NCBI GenBank assembly: GCA_036504595.1 | Contig: DASXUX010000065.1 | Location: 1-64,000 of the forward strand | DNA length: 64,000 bases | Reading direction: 5' to 3' | Source of the DNA: DASXUX01 sp036504595 | GTDB lineage: Bacteria; Planctomycetota; SZUA-567; H5-PLA8 | Part shown: positions 7,810 to 15,111 of the stretch, in pieces | Layout: each line of letters opens with the position of its first letter | How positions within the stretch are numbered: position 1 is the stretch's first letter | Program-made: the position numbers and the translations under genes | Notes under the pieces: model-generated | What the model saw: the letters and a program-made list of their open reading frames with translations, nothing else | Told to the model about the DNA's origin: nothing | Databases searched by the model: none

Positions 7810-10119
7810 GTGTCGCGCAACGCCAGCAAATTTCACCAAGGCCGGACAACGACGAATGCGCGCAGATTCTCCCGAGCGCGAGGAGTTGTCCCGCCCTTCC
7901 TGGCCTTACTCCTGGTGTTTCTGCCGGCCTGTTTCACGAACAACCCATACCGCGAAAGTGAATCCAGCCGCAACGTCTACTACGATACTTTTCTAGAGGA
8001 ACCCAAGCACTTCGACCCGGCGATGGCATACGGCGCGGACATGTACGCCTTCATGTGTCAGATTTACGAGCCCGTCGTTCAGTACCATTACCTGAAGCGT
8101 CCCTTTTTGATCGAGGCGCTCACGGCTGAGCGCGTTCCCGAACTCAGCCTTTTCGACAAGGCCGGCCAGCCACTCCCCGCCAGCGCGCCGGGCGAAAACG
8201 TTGCGAAGGCGGTATACGAGATTCGCCTGAAGCCGGGAACTCGCTATCAAGACCATCCGTGCTTTCTCAAGACAGCCGGCGGAAAATACGTCTGGCACCT
8301 TTTGCCCGGCGAGCTTTTTCCAAAGAAGATCGAGCATCCATCCGAGCTCCTGGCTCTTGCGCCCGGCGACGAACACACGGCGACGCGCGAGTTGGTGGCC
8401 GAGGATTACGTCTACCAGATCAAGCGACTCGCGCACCCGTCTCTCCAGTGCCCGATCGCGCCGGTGCTGAGCAACTACGTCGAGGGATTCAGTGAATTCC
8501 AGACAAAGCTGTCGGGGGAACTCGATCGTATCCGCGCGGAACGGCGCAAAGCGGCGGGCGTCTTCTACAATCAGGAAGCCGATGAACGAAGCAACCCGAT
8601 CTATCTCGACTTGCGAAAATTCGATCTGCCCGGCGTGCAAGTTGTCGATAAGCTGACCTATCGCATCACGCTGACGCGCAGTTACCCGCAGTTCGTTTAT
8701 TGGATGGCGATGCCATTCTTCTGCCCGATGCCGTGGGAAGCCGAGCGGTTCTACACGCAGGCCGCCGCGACCGAACAAAACATCACCTTAGACCGCTTTC
8801 CGGTTGGCAGCGGAGCGTTCGTGCTGGCGGAGAATCAGCCGCACTACCGCATAGTGCTGCGCCGCAACACGAACTACCATTCGGACAGGTATCCGTCGGA
8901 AGGCATGGCAGAAGACGAGGAGAAAGGGCTGCTGGTTGACCGGGGCAAGACACTGCCCTTTCTCGACGAAGCCGTGTTCATGTTGGAAAAGGAAAGCGTT
9001 TCGCGCTGGAACAAGTTCCTTCAGGGCTACTACGATAGCTCAGCTATTGCGTCGGACACCTTCGATCAGGCCGTGCGTTTTCAGACCGAAAGCGCCGTGG
9101 GCCTGACGGATGACTTGCGCGCGCAGGGCATTCGCCTGGACACAGCCGTTGCGATGGCCACTCACATGTACGCCTTCAACATGCTGGACGATGTTGTCGG
9201 GGGCTATGATGAGAAGCACCGCAAACTGCGGCAAGCGCTTTCAATCGCCGTCAACCACGAGGAGTATATTCAGATCTTCGGAAACGGCCGTGGCGTCGCG
9301 GCGCAAAGCCCCATTCCGCCCGGAGTCTTCGGCTATCAGGAAGGCAAAGAAGGCATCAACCCGGTGGTCTACGACTGGGATGAGGCCACGCAAACGCCTC
9401 GGCGCAAGAGCCTCGACGTGGCCAGACGGCTCCTCGCGGAATCTGGCTATCCGAACGGACGCGACGCGGCGGGCAATCCGCTGGTCATTTACTACGACGT
9501 GGTTTCCGGCGGACCGGGAGGCAAAGCCTACCTGGATTGGCTGCGCAAGCAGTTCGAGACGATTGGCGTGCAACTGCAGATCCGCAGCACAGACTACAAC
9601 CGTTTTCAGGACAAGCTGGTGAAGGGAAACGTGCAACTGCACAGCGGCGGGTGGTTGGCCGACTATCCCGACCCGGAGAACTTCCTCTTTTTGCTCTACG
9701 GACCGAACGCCGCGGTAAAATCGCAGGGCGTCAACGCCGCTAATTACGACAACCCGCGTTTCAACGAGCTTTTCAAACGAATGGAAAACATGCCGAACTC
9801 TCCGGAACGCGCCGCGCTGATTCGCGAAATGCTGACGCTGGCGCGCGAGGATGCGCCGTGGCTGTGGGGTTATCATCCGGTCGATTATGGCCTTTACCAT
9901 CGGTGGTACAAAAACACCAAGCCCGCGGCTTTTGTGGATAACACCCTAAAGTACAAGCGTGTTGATGCTCAACAGCGCCAGCAGTCTCGCAAAGACTGGA
10001 ATGAGCCGATCACATGGCCGTTGTGGATTGCGCTTTCCGTCGTGATCGCGGGAAGCCTGCCTCCAGTCATCTTCGCCTATAAGCGCCAGCGCGGTGGGTA
10101 TCGCAAAACGCCCCGTTAA
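7810..10119 (+). CDS. Family-5 extracellular solute-binding lipoprotein (oligopeptide/dipeptide type), 769 aa
   Basis: Binds peptides or other small solutes for an ABC importer. The N-terminus has an Arg-rich head and a lipobox (FLALLLVFLPAC) at about residues 30-43, so it should be lipid-anchored. Family marks: NVYYDTFLEEPKHFDPAMAY at the start of the mature protein, KLRQALSIAVNHEEYI (the RKALxxAiDR-type helix), and GGWLADYPDPENFLFLLY near the C-terminus. At 769 aa it exceeds the usual 500-600. An unusual C-terminal transmembrane helix (about 742-760, LWIALSVVIAGSLPPVIFAY) is followed by basic residues. No permease or ATPase gene lies beside it. The GTG start at 7810 is chosen to keep a reasonable signal peptide. 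It is divergent from the peptidase gene. Confidence 0.88.
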   Translation: MSRNASKFHQGRTTTNARRFSRARGVVPPFLALLLVFLPACFTNNPYRESESSRNVYYDTFLEEPKHFDPAMAYGADMYAFMCQIYEPVVQYHYLKRPFLIEALTAERVPELSLFDKAGQPLPASAPGENVAKAVYEIRLKPGTRYQDHPCFLKTAGGKYVWHLLPGELFPKKIEHPSELLALAPGDEHTATRELVAEDYVYQIKRLAHPSLQCPIAPVLSNYVEGFSEFQTKLSGELDRIRAERRKAAGVFYNQEADERSNPIYLDLRKFDLPGVQVVDKLTYRITLTRSYPQFVYWMAMPFFCPMPWEAERFYTQAAATEQNITLDRFPVGSGAFVLAENQPHYRIVLRRNTNYHSDRYPSEGMAEDEEKGLLVDRGKTLPFLDEAVFMLEKESVSRWNKFLQGYYDSSAIASDTFDQAVRFQTESAVGLTDDLRAQGIRLDTAVAMATHMYAFNMLDDVVGGYDEKHRKLRQALSIAVNHEEYIQIFGNGRGVAAQSPIPPGVFGYQEGKEGINPVVYDWDEATQTPRRKSLDVARRLLAESGYPNGRDAAGNPLVIYYDVVSGGPGGKAYLDWLRKQFETIGVQLQIRSTDYNRFQDKLVKGNVQLHSGGWLADYPDPENFLFLLYGPNAAVKSQGVNAANYDNPRFNELFKRMENMPNSPERAALIREMLTLAREDAPWLWGYHPVDYGLYHRWYKNTKPAAFVDNTLKYKRVDAQQRQQSRKDWNEPITWPLWIALSVVIAGSLPPVIFAYKRQRGGYRKTPR

Positions 10120-10141
10120 CGAGAAGCGTCTCATCGCGGCG

Positions 10142-12034
10142 TCACGGTTCCATGTCCAGACGCGAAATCGAGCGTGATCCGACAATGTACAGGCCATCAC
10201 GGGCCAGGATAAGGCGCGAGCCCGTATCGACGAACGGCTCAGTATCCGGGAACGTGCGTGTCTGCACGATTCTGCCGTTATCGAGTTCGATCCGCACCAG
10301 ACCTTCATCCGTGGGCACCAGCAGCATCTTGTTCGTCGCGCACGCGCCAGCGACTCCGGCCAGCCACTCGGCTTCGTCCAGAGCGTGCAGTTCGCTGGCC
10401 TCCACGTTGCCGTCGGCGTTGACGACCAGCGTGTGCGTGAGCAGTTGCCCGGCCTGCTGAAGCGTCAGGAATACCCAGCAGCGTTCCTCGGCGAACGTGC
10501 AGGACGCGCTGACGAGTTGCCCGTTCAGCGGCGGCAACTTGACGCTGTCGTTCAGACCTCGCGACCGCGTGCCGAAGACGAACGCGACACCCAACTGCCC
10601 GGCGCGGTAAAACCCAAAACCAAAGCGGCGTCCCACCCAGAACGTTGTTTGTTGTGGAAGAACTGTGCCGATGCTTTCTGGACCCAGAGCGATGTTGGGG
10701 CCATCGGACGATTGCCGCATCAGGCAGCCGTCGCGCAGCCAGAAGAGCGAATCGCCCGCGCAGGCAAACTGGGGACGGCCGCCGCATGCGTCCACATTTT
10801 CAGGACGCGGCTGGGAGTCGTGGGAAATGCCGATCAACTTCTGGCCGCTGCCGATCCAGGTTGTGCGAGCCGTCAGCGCGAAGCGCATTGCCGGCGAGGG
10901 CTGGCCGGTAAACACCGTGCGGCCATCTTCGCGTTTGAACGCGCCGTTTTCATTCGCCAGCCAACGCAGGACGCCGTCACCGGCCGATGCATGCAGGATC
11001 GTCCCGTCAGACTGCAGAATGCGCGTGATTTTGACTTTCCCGCGAATCTGCACGACTTCGCGCACGCACATCGGCGTGGCGTGCTCGCAAAGCGGGCAAG
11101 TCTTGCGTGCGTGCTCCGCGCCGCATTTGGGGCACACGGACCAGATAAGGTTTTCAAGCAAAGCCACGGGAAATGCGCCACGCTGATCTCGTTTGAACGC
11201 GCCATGAAAATATTGGAGCAGCGCATCGGATAGAACGTCGTAACGCACCGCCACTTTGGGGTAGATCACCTCCGGCTCGAAAACCGTGATCCGCCGCAGC
11301 GCGCGAGCCGTCTGCGGGATCTTGCGCGCGGCATCCTTGGGCTTGTAGATGCCGCCGTAGGGCTCCACCAGCAGCAGCGAACGGAAGAGCATCACATTGA
11401 ACGCGTGCCAGTCTGATGCCGGAACGAACGGCCGGCACAGCGTCAGCCGCTCCGCGCCTGGATCGCAGAGCAGTGGATCGACGAAGCGTTCGGTGAACAC
11501 GCGCGTCAGATAGGGACCGAACTGCAGACTGTCCGCGTCGATCAGATAGGCGCTCAGGCCTTTCACCAGGACGTTCAGGTCGTTGAAGTCGCCAACGACG
11601 ATGCCGCGTTTGTGCAACTCCGTCAGCGTGGCGTGCAGATCGCGAAAGATCGAGACGATGGTCTCGCTGCGCACGCCGTTCTGACGCGACAGCGGTTCGC
11701 CGTAACGCAGCAGCACCTCGGCGTTTTGCAGCAGGCGCATGGTGTAGCCGGCGATCATTCCGCTTGCAGAGTCGGTCGCCAGGTCGAGCGGTGCAACGAC
11801 GCGTTCGGGCAGGCCGGTGGGAAACTCTCGCAGCTTGCGTTGGTGTTCGGCTAGGCGATCGGCCGCCGCGCGTTGTTCGTTCGGGTTGAGCGCCAGATCG
11901 GGATGGTTGGGCGTTTTGAAGAGCTTCAGCGCCATGCCGCCGCCGATGTCGTACACGTCGGCCTCGCCACCTTTGCCGATGGCCTGCTCAGGCTTGAGCG
12001 TCAGCGTCCGGTTGCGAACAAGGAGTTTCGTCAT
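10142..12034 (-). CDS. Ser/Thr protein kinase-like protein with zinc ribbon and C-terminal beta-rich domain, 630 aa
   Basis: The N-terminal kinase domain has a Gly loop (IGKGGEADVY, about 19-28), an ATP-binding Lys in MALKLFK, a catalytic loop GDFNDLNVLV that keeps Asp and Asn with HRD spacing but lacks the His, and IDADS in place of DFG. At about 300-317 a CPKCGAEHARKTCPLC zinc ribbon follows. The last 300 residues look like a repeated beta-sheet or propeller sensor domain (repeated W..N/G strands). The start ATG overlaps the PP2C stop as ATGA, so the two are translationally coupled. Kinase plus PP2C plus VWA protein is the arrangement known from TerY-linked phosphorylation triads (compare E. 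coli YegI/YegK/YegL), which supports a phospho-signalling role. Cytoplasmic. Confidence 0.82.
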   Translation of the reverse strand: MTKLLVRNRTLTLKPEQAIGKGGEADVYDIGGGMALKLFKTPNHPDLALNPNEQRAAADRLAEHQRKLREFPTGLPERVVAPLDLATDSASGMIAGYTMRLLQNAEVLLRYGEPLSRQNGVRSETIVSIFRDLHATLTELHKRGIVVGDFNDLNVLVKGLSAYLIDADSLQFGPYLTRVFTERFVDPLLCDPGAERLTLCRPFVPASDWHAFNVMLFRSLLLVEPYGGIYKPKDAARKIPQTARALRRITVFEPEVIYPKVAVRYDVLSDALLQYFHGAFKRDQRGAFPVALLENLIWSVCPKCGAEHARKTCPLCEHATPMCVREVVQIRGKVKITRILQSDGTILHASAGDGVLRWLANENGAFKREDGRTVFTGQPSPAMRFALTARTTWIGSGQKLIGISHDSQPRPENVDACGGRPQFACAGDSLFWLRDGCLMRQSSDGPNIALGPESIGTVLPQQTTFWVGRRFGFGFYRAGQLGVAFVFGTRSRGLNDSVKLPPLNGQLVSASCTFAEERCWVFLTLQQAGQLLTHTLVVNADGNVEASELHALDEAEWLAGVAGACATNKMLLVPTDEGLVRIELDNGRIVQTRTFPDTEPFVDTGSRLILARDGLYIVGSRSISRLDMEP

Positions 12035-12906
12035 GACAAGCCTCCCTCCGGGGGCGGCAGTGGCGCCGGCCTCCGTGCCGGTGCTGAGCGATTCCGCACG
12101 AGGACCAAGGTGGCATCGTCGGAAAACAGGCCAGGGCGGCGGTCCACGCGCCGGGCTTCCCAATCGATGTTGCGGACTTCGCGATTGAGTTGCGACAGGC
12201 GCCGCGTGAGCGTTTGCGGATTGGTGAAGATGCGGTCGTCATCGCACAGCTTGGGAATTTCTCCGGCGAGCTTCGCCGCTCCATCGGAACCGATGGCCAG
12301 GGTGGCGATCTGCGCACTGGGCAATTCGGCGAGCACGCGAAAGCGAAGGTCGGCGGCGCTGATTCCGCTGAGCGCATTCTCTATAAGACCGTAACACAAG
12401 TACGGCGGACGGTTGTCGTAGACGGGGAGCGCGAGCTGACGACCGTTCAGAAAGATGATGCCGTCGCCGAGCGCGAAGATCAGACTGCGCGACGGGCCGA
12501 TCAGCGCGCCGAGCGCCGTAAAGAGGAAGTAGGTTTCGACATTGGCCACGCGTCCAGGCCCAAGTGTTCGCGTCAGCGTCTCGAAACGGCGGAGGACGTA
12601 CCTGCGAACGGACTCGAGAAGTTCCGCCGAATGGGCGCGATCGAGTTTCGGGAGGCAGCGGTGCAGCGCTTCGGCGAGTATCCGGGCGCCCAGCTTTGCT
12701 CCGACCTCGTTGTGCTTTCCGCTGCTGCAGCCATCGCAAACGACTGCGACCAGGCCATTCTCGTTTTGCTTGCAGCAGTAGGCGTCCTGACTGTTGCGCC
12801 CGGCCAGAGCGTGTTCGCGACCCAGGACGGTTCCGCAGGCGACCTGAAAGTGTGTCGTCCGAGGCGGAGACAAAGTCGCGGGGTTCTCTTCGGCGTTTGC
12901 GCACAT
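12031..12906 (-). CDS. PP2C-type protein phosphatase, 291 aa
   Basis: Metal-dependent Ser/Thr phosphatase expected to reverse the partner kinase. Motifs in order: GREHALAGRNSQDAYCC (N-terminal Asp), VAVVCDGCSSGKHNEVGA (the DG metal motif), IFALGDGIIFLNG, TLAIGSDGAAKL, and DDATLVLVRN with the C-terminal metal Asp. It belongs to the short, soluble PP2C group. Its stop shares ATGA with the downstream kinase start. The last 20 residues (ARRPAPLPPPEGG) are low in complexity and partly encoded by a GCCGGC-CTCCG palindrome at 12062-12084. It is separated from the upstream VWA gene by about 170 bases that hold a heptamer array. Confidence 0.88.
   Translation of the reverse strand: MCANAEENPATLSPPRTTHFQVACGTVLGREHALAGRNSQDAYCCKQNENGLVAVVCDGCSSGKHNEVGAKLGARILAEALHRCLPKLDRAHSAELLESVRRYVLRRFETLTRTLGPGRVANVETYFLFTALGALIGPSRSLIFALGDGIIFLNGRQLALPVYDNRPPYLCYGLIENALSGISAADLRFRVLAELPSAQIATLAIGSDGAAKLAGEIPKLCDDDRIFTNPQTLTRRLSQLNREVRNIDWEARRVDRRPGLFSDDATLVLVRNRSAPARRPAPLPPPEGGLS
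12062..12084. repeat. In-frame GCCGGC-CTCCG palindrome
   Basis: GGCGCCGGCCTCCGTGCCGG with flanking bases is read through at the end of the PP2C gene. The same unit in reverse is at 41885-41907 and a relative is at 44876-44916. Confidence 0.8.
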
Positions 12907-13037
12907 GACTTAGCGTCCTCTTGCGGAGAGTTTCGGTTCTTTGGTTAACTTCACTCTTTGAACCGCAAAGGCTCAAAGGACGAAAAAGGTTTTGGGGTCC
13001 AAGGGGCAGGGTCAAGGAACGGATAACGTCAGTCTTT

Positions 13038-13076
13038 CCCTGAACCCTGAACCCTGAACCCCGAACCCTGAACCCT
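13038..13076. repeat. Heptamer array, 5 x CCCTGAA
   Basis: Five head-to-tail units, the fourth being CCCCGAA, plus a partial sixth. The array stops two bases before the VWA stop codon and lies between VWA and PP2C. The same unit on the other strand forms the array at 41257-41289. Just upstream of PP2C, near 12960, is a stretch rich in AACCGCAAAGG-like words of another dispersed family. Confidence 0.9.
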
Positions 13077-13077
13077 A

Positions 13078-13872
13078 TCAGTTCAGCAGTCCGCCCAGCG
13101 CGGCTTGCTGGAACTGCGCGGCGCTTTGCGAGGCGCGCACCGCCGACTGCGAGAAGACCTGAAAGGCTTTTCGGACTTCGCTTGGGCTGTTGCCCGGAGT
13201 CAGGATCCATTCGTCGGGAATGCCCATCTCGCGGAAGACCATGCGGTAGTCGGTGCTGCCATCGGCGATGCCCATTCCCGCAACGATGTGGCATTCCTGG
13301 CGCAGCATGTCTTCGACAATTGCGCGGACGGATTTCGGCGTCTGCTGACGCGAACCGGCGTCCGCGCCATCGGTGAGCAACAGCGTGATGGACCGGACCG
13401 GGACGCCCGTGTCCTGGAACTCCTTCGTCTTCGTCAGAACGGTGCCCAGGAGCACGGCGGTCTGATCGTAGAGCGGAGTGCCCAAGTTCGGATCGTAGTT
13501 CTTCTTGTCCATCAGCACCGCGTCGGCAAGACGCCGGTACGGGAAGAGGACGAAGCCGTTCAGGTAACGCGTGTGCGCCAGGATTCCGTCGCGCTGCTTG
13601 GAGTTCCGGAGCGCCTGAATGACCAGGTTGTGGCCGTCTCGCACAAGCTGCGCGTTGCCGGCGTAGCGGATCGAGCCGGAATCGTCGGGCATCATGGAGA
13701 CGAGCGCCACTTCGCTGGCCGGCACATCGTCGGGCGTGATGCCCAGTCCAGCCTGGATCTGCGCGCCGATATCCGCGTTGATGGTCAATGCTTGCAGGGC
13801 CTGAGCGGAGAGATCACCTTCGCTGTGAGCGTTCTGCAGCAGTTCGTTCACGTTGACAGGATTGGAATTCAT
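13078..13872 (-). CDS. TerY/YegL-like von Willebrand factor A protein, 264 aa
   Basis: A single VWA domain with no membrane segment. The metal (MIDAS) motif is DDSGSI near residue 64, with a second Thr/Asp element LLLTDGADAGS. The start at 13872 gives a short polar N-terminus (MNSNPVNVNELLQNAH). Soluble VWA proteins coded next to PP2C and kinase genes are the defining part of TerY-type triads. There they are thought to act as Mg-dependent protein scaffolds; that role is inferred here. It is preceded by the nicotinamidase-like gene with only about 20 bases between, so the four genes probably form one transcript. Confidence 0.85.
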   Translation of the reverse strand: MNSNPVNVNELLQNAHSEGDLSAQALQALTINADIGAQIQAGLGITPDDVPASEVALVSMMPDDSGSIRYAGNAQLVRDGHNLVIQALRNSKQRDGILAHTRYLNGFVLFPYRRLADAVLMDKKNYDPNLGTPLYDQTAVLLGTVLTKTKEFQDTGVPVRSITLLLTDGADAGSRQQTPKSVRAIVEDMLRQECHIVAGMGIADGSTDYRMVFREMGIPDEWILTPGNSPSEVRKAFQVFSQSAVRASQSAAQFQQAALGGLLN

Positions 13873-13892
13873 TGTGTGTCTCCTTTGTGTTC

Positions 13893-14972
13893 TTACTGCC
13901 CCAGTGCCAAGTCCGGCCAGTCCACCATGGGTGTGGTGGAGTCTACCACATGCATTCCGGCGTCGGAGAATTTCTTGAGCGCCGCGTCGGCTTGCGGCGT
14001 GAAGTCCACCAGGAACTTGCCTCTTGCCGCCGGGTCGGGCACCGCGACGGCCGACATGCAGTCTTTAAGGATGTAGACCTTGCGCGCGAGCTTTTCGTCT
14101 TTGGTGCGAATCTCCCTGAGCAAGTCTTCGATCGAGCTCTTTACGCAATGGCTGGCAGCCTGGCCGGCGATCACTACGGCGTCGGCGTCGAGCAGCGTCT
14201 TGATGAACTGCGTATTGCGCTGCGCCAGCGGCTGCCGGTCGTGGCGCATCAGGACTTCGGGCGCGAGCACGGAGTAGTTCTCGGTGAGCGTGTTGCCGCC
14301 CTTGACCTCCACCCAGCTCTTTGCGCCACGGGCGAACGAGTGGAACAGCCGCGCTTCCTGAATGACGCCCGCCAGCGCATGGCCATCGGAGCCCAGCAGG
14401 CAGTGCGGCGGCCACAGGTACAGGGTGTACTTGCCGGCCTTCTCCAGTTCGGAGCAGTAGAAGGCGACCTGCTCGCAGAGCCAGTTGTAGTTGCCGTTGC
14501 ACAGCCACCACGCGACGGCCGGATTGGGCCGGACTTTGCCGCTGCGAATGTCCGCCGCGGTGATGACGGTGTGCGCGGTCAGCGGCTTGTCGGCCGCGTC
14601 CAGCCAGAACGACGGGAAGAAAATCTGGAACGGGAAGTGGGTGTCCATCGTGCAGGTGATGTCCGTCAGCACACCCAGATTCGCGTACACGAACCGAGCG
14701 ATCCGGTCCGAATCCTCCACGGCGCCGCGCCCGCTGCGGCCGCCAACGTACAGAGTGCCGTCCGGAAAGCAGAAGTCCTTCTGCACGTCGATCACCAGCA
14801 GTTGGATCTTGACGCGATCCGACCCGGCCGGCTTGATGCCCTGCCGCGTCCGCCACGCGCACGCGGCTTCAAAGACTTTCTGCGCGTCCGGGCGAAAGGC
14901 CCAGCGCTCGGCATTCGCCGGTTCGTACAGATCGGGCACCGGCAACTGCATGGAACGAGTGGTGTTTCTCAT
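13893..14972 (-). CDS. Nicotinamidase/isochorismatase-family cysteine hydrolase, 359 aa
   Basis: Isochorismatase-fold hydrolase. The catalytic Asp is in LLVIDVQKDFCFPDG (about residues 59-73); the Lys is probably in the central part; the nucleophilic Cys is in VIAGQAASHCVKSSIEDLL. A metal or substrate region THFPFQIFFPSFW and an acidic strand complete the fold. At 359 aa it is much longer than usual (about 200) because of an N-terminal extension and a helical insert. Family enzymes hydrolyse nicotinamide or similar amides. A pyridine/NAD link is likely but not proven. AGGAGG precedes the ATG by about 6 bases. It is the first gene of the VWA/PP2C/kinase operon and sits directly behind the double operator at 14988-15030. 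Confidence 0.85.
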   Translation of the reverse strand: MRNTTRSMQLPVPDLYEPANAERWAFRPDAQKVFEAACAWRTRQGIKPAGSDRVKIQLLVIDVQKDFCFPDGTLYVGGRSGRGAVEDSDRIARFVYANLGVLTDITCTMDTHFPFQIFFPSFWLDAADKPLTAHTVITAADIRSGKVRPNPAVAWWLCNGNYNWLCEQVAFYCSELEKAGKYTLYLWPPHCLLGSDGHALAGVIQEARLFHSFARGAKSWVEVKGGNTLTENYSVLAPEVLMRHDRQPLAQRNTQFIKTLLDADAVVIAGQAASHCVKSSIEDLLREIRTKDEKLARKVYILKDCMSAVAVPDPAARGKFLVDFTPQADAALKKFSDAGMHVVDSTTPMVDWPDLALGQ

Positions 14973-14987
14973 GCCTGTCCTCCTTCG

Positions 14988-15035
14988 TTAGTGTCCTTAC
15001 AACACTAATATAGTGTATGACAGACACTAACGCAA
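14988..15035 (-). promoter_or_regulatory. Promoter with two tandem 21-bp palindromic operators
   Basis: Two sites of the form WTAGTGT-N7-ACACTAA lie at 14988-15008 and 15010-15030. Their centres are 22 bases apart, so they face the same side of the helix. On the minus strand a promoter fits between and over them: TTGCGT (15035-15030), 17 bases, then TATATT (15012-15007). Site 2 fills the spacer and site 1 covers the expected start of transcription, a layout typical of repression. The hydrolase ATG is about 35 bases downstream. From memory, NrtR-type NAD repressors bind 21-bp palindromes; that link is a guess and no regulator gene lies beside it. Confidence 0.8.
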
Positions 15036-15111
15036 GGAAATTCCGGCAAAATTCTATGTGGGGCCGGCTGGTCCTGAAGAAGTTGGAGTTCGAGACAGCG
15101 CAGTCCGGCGC

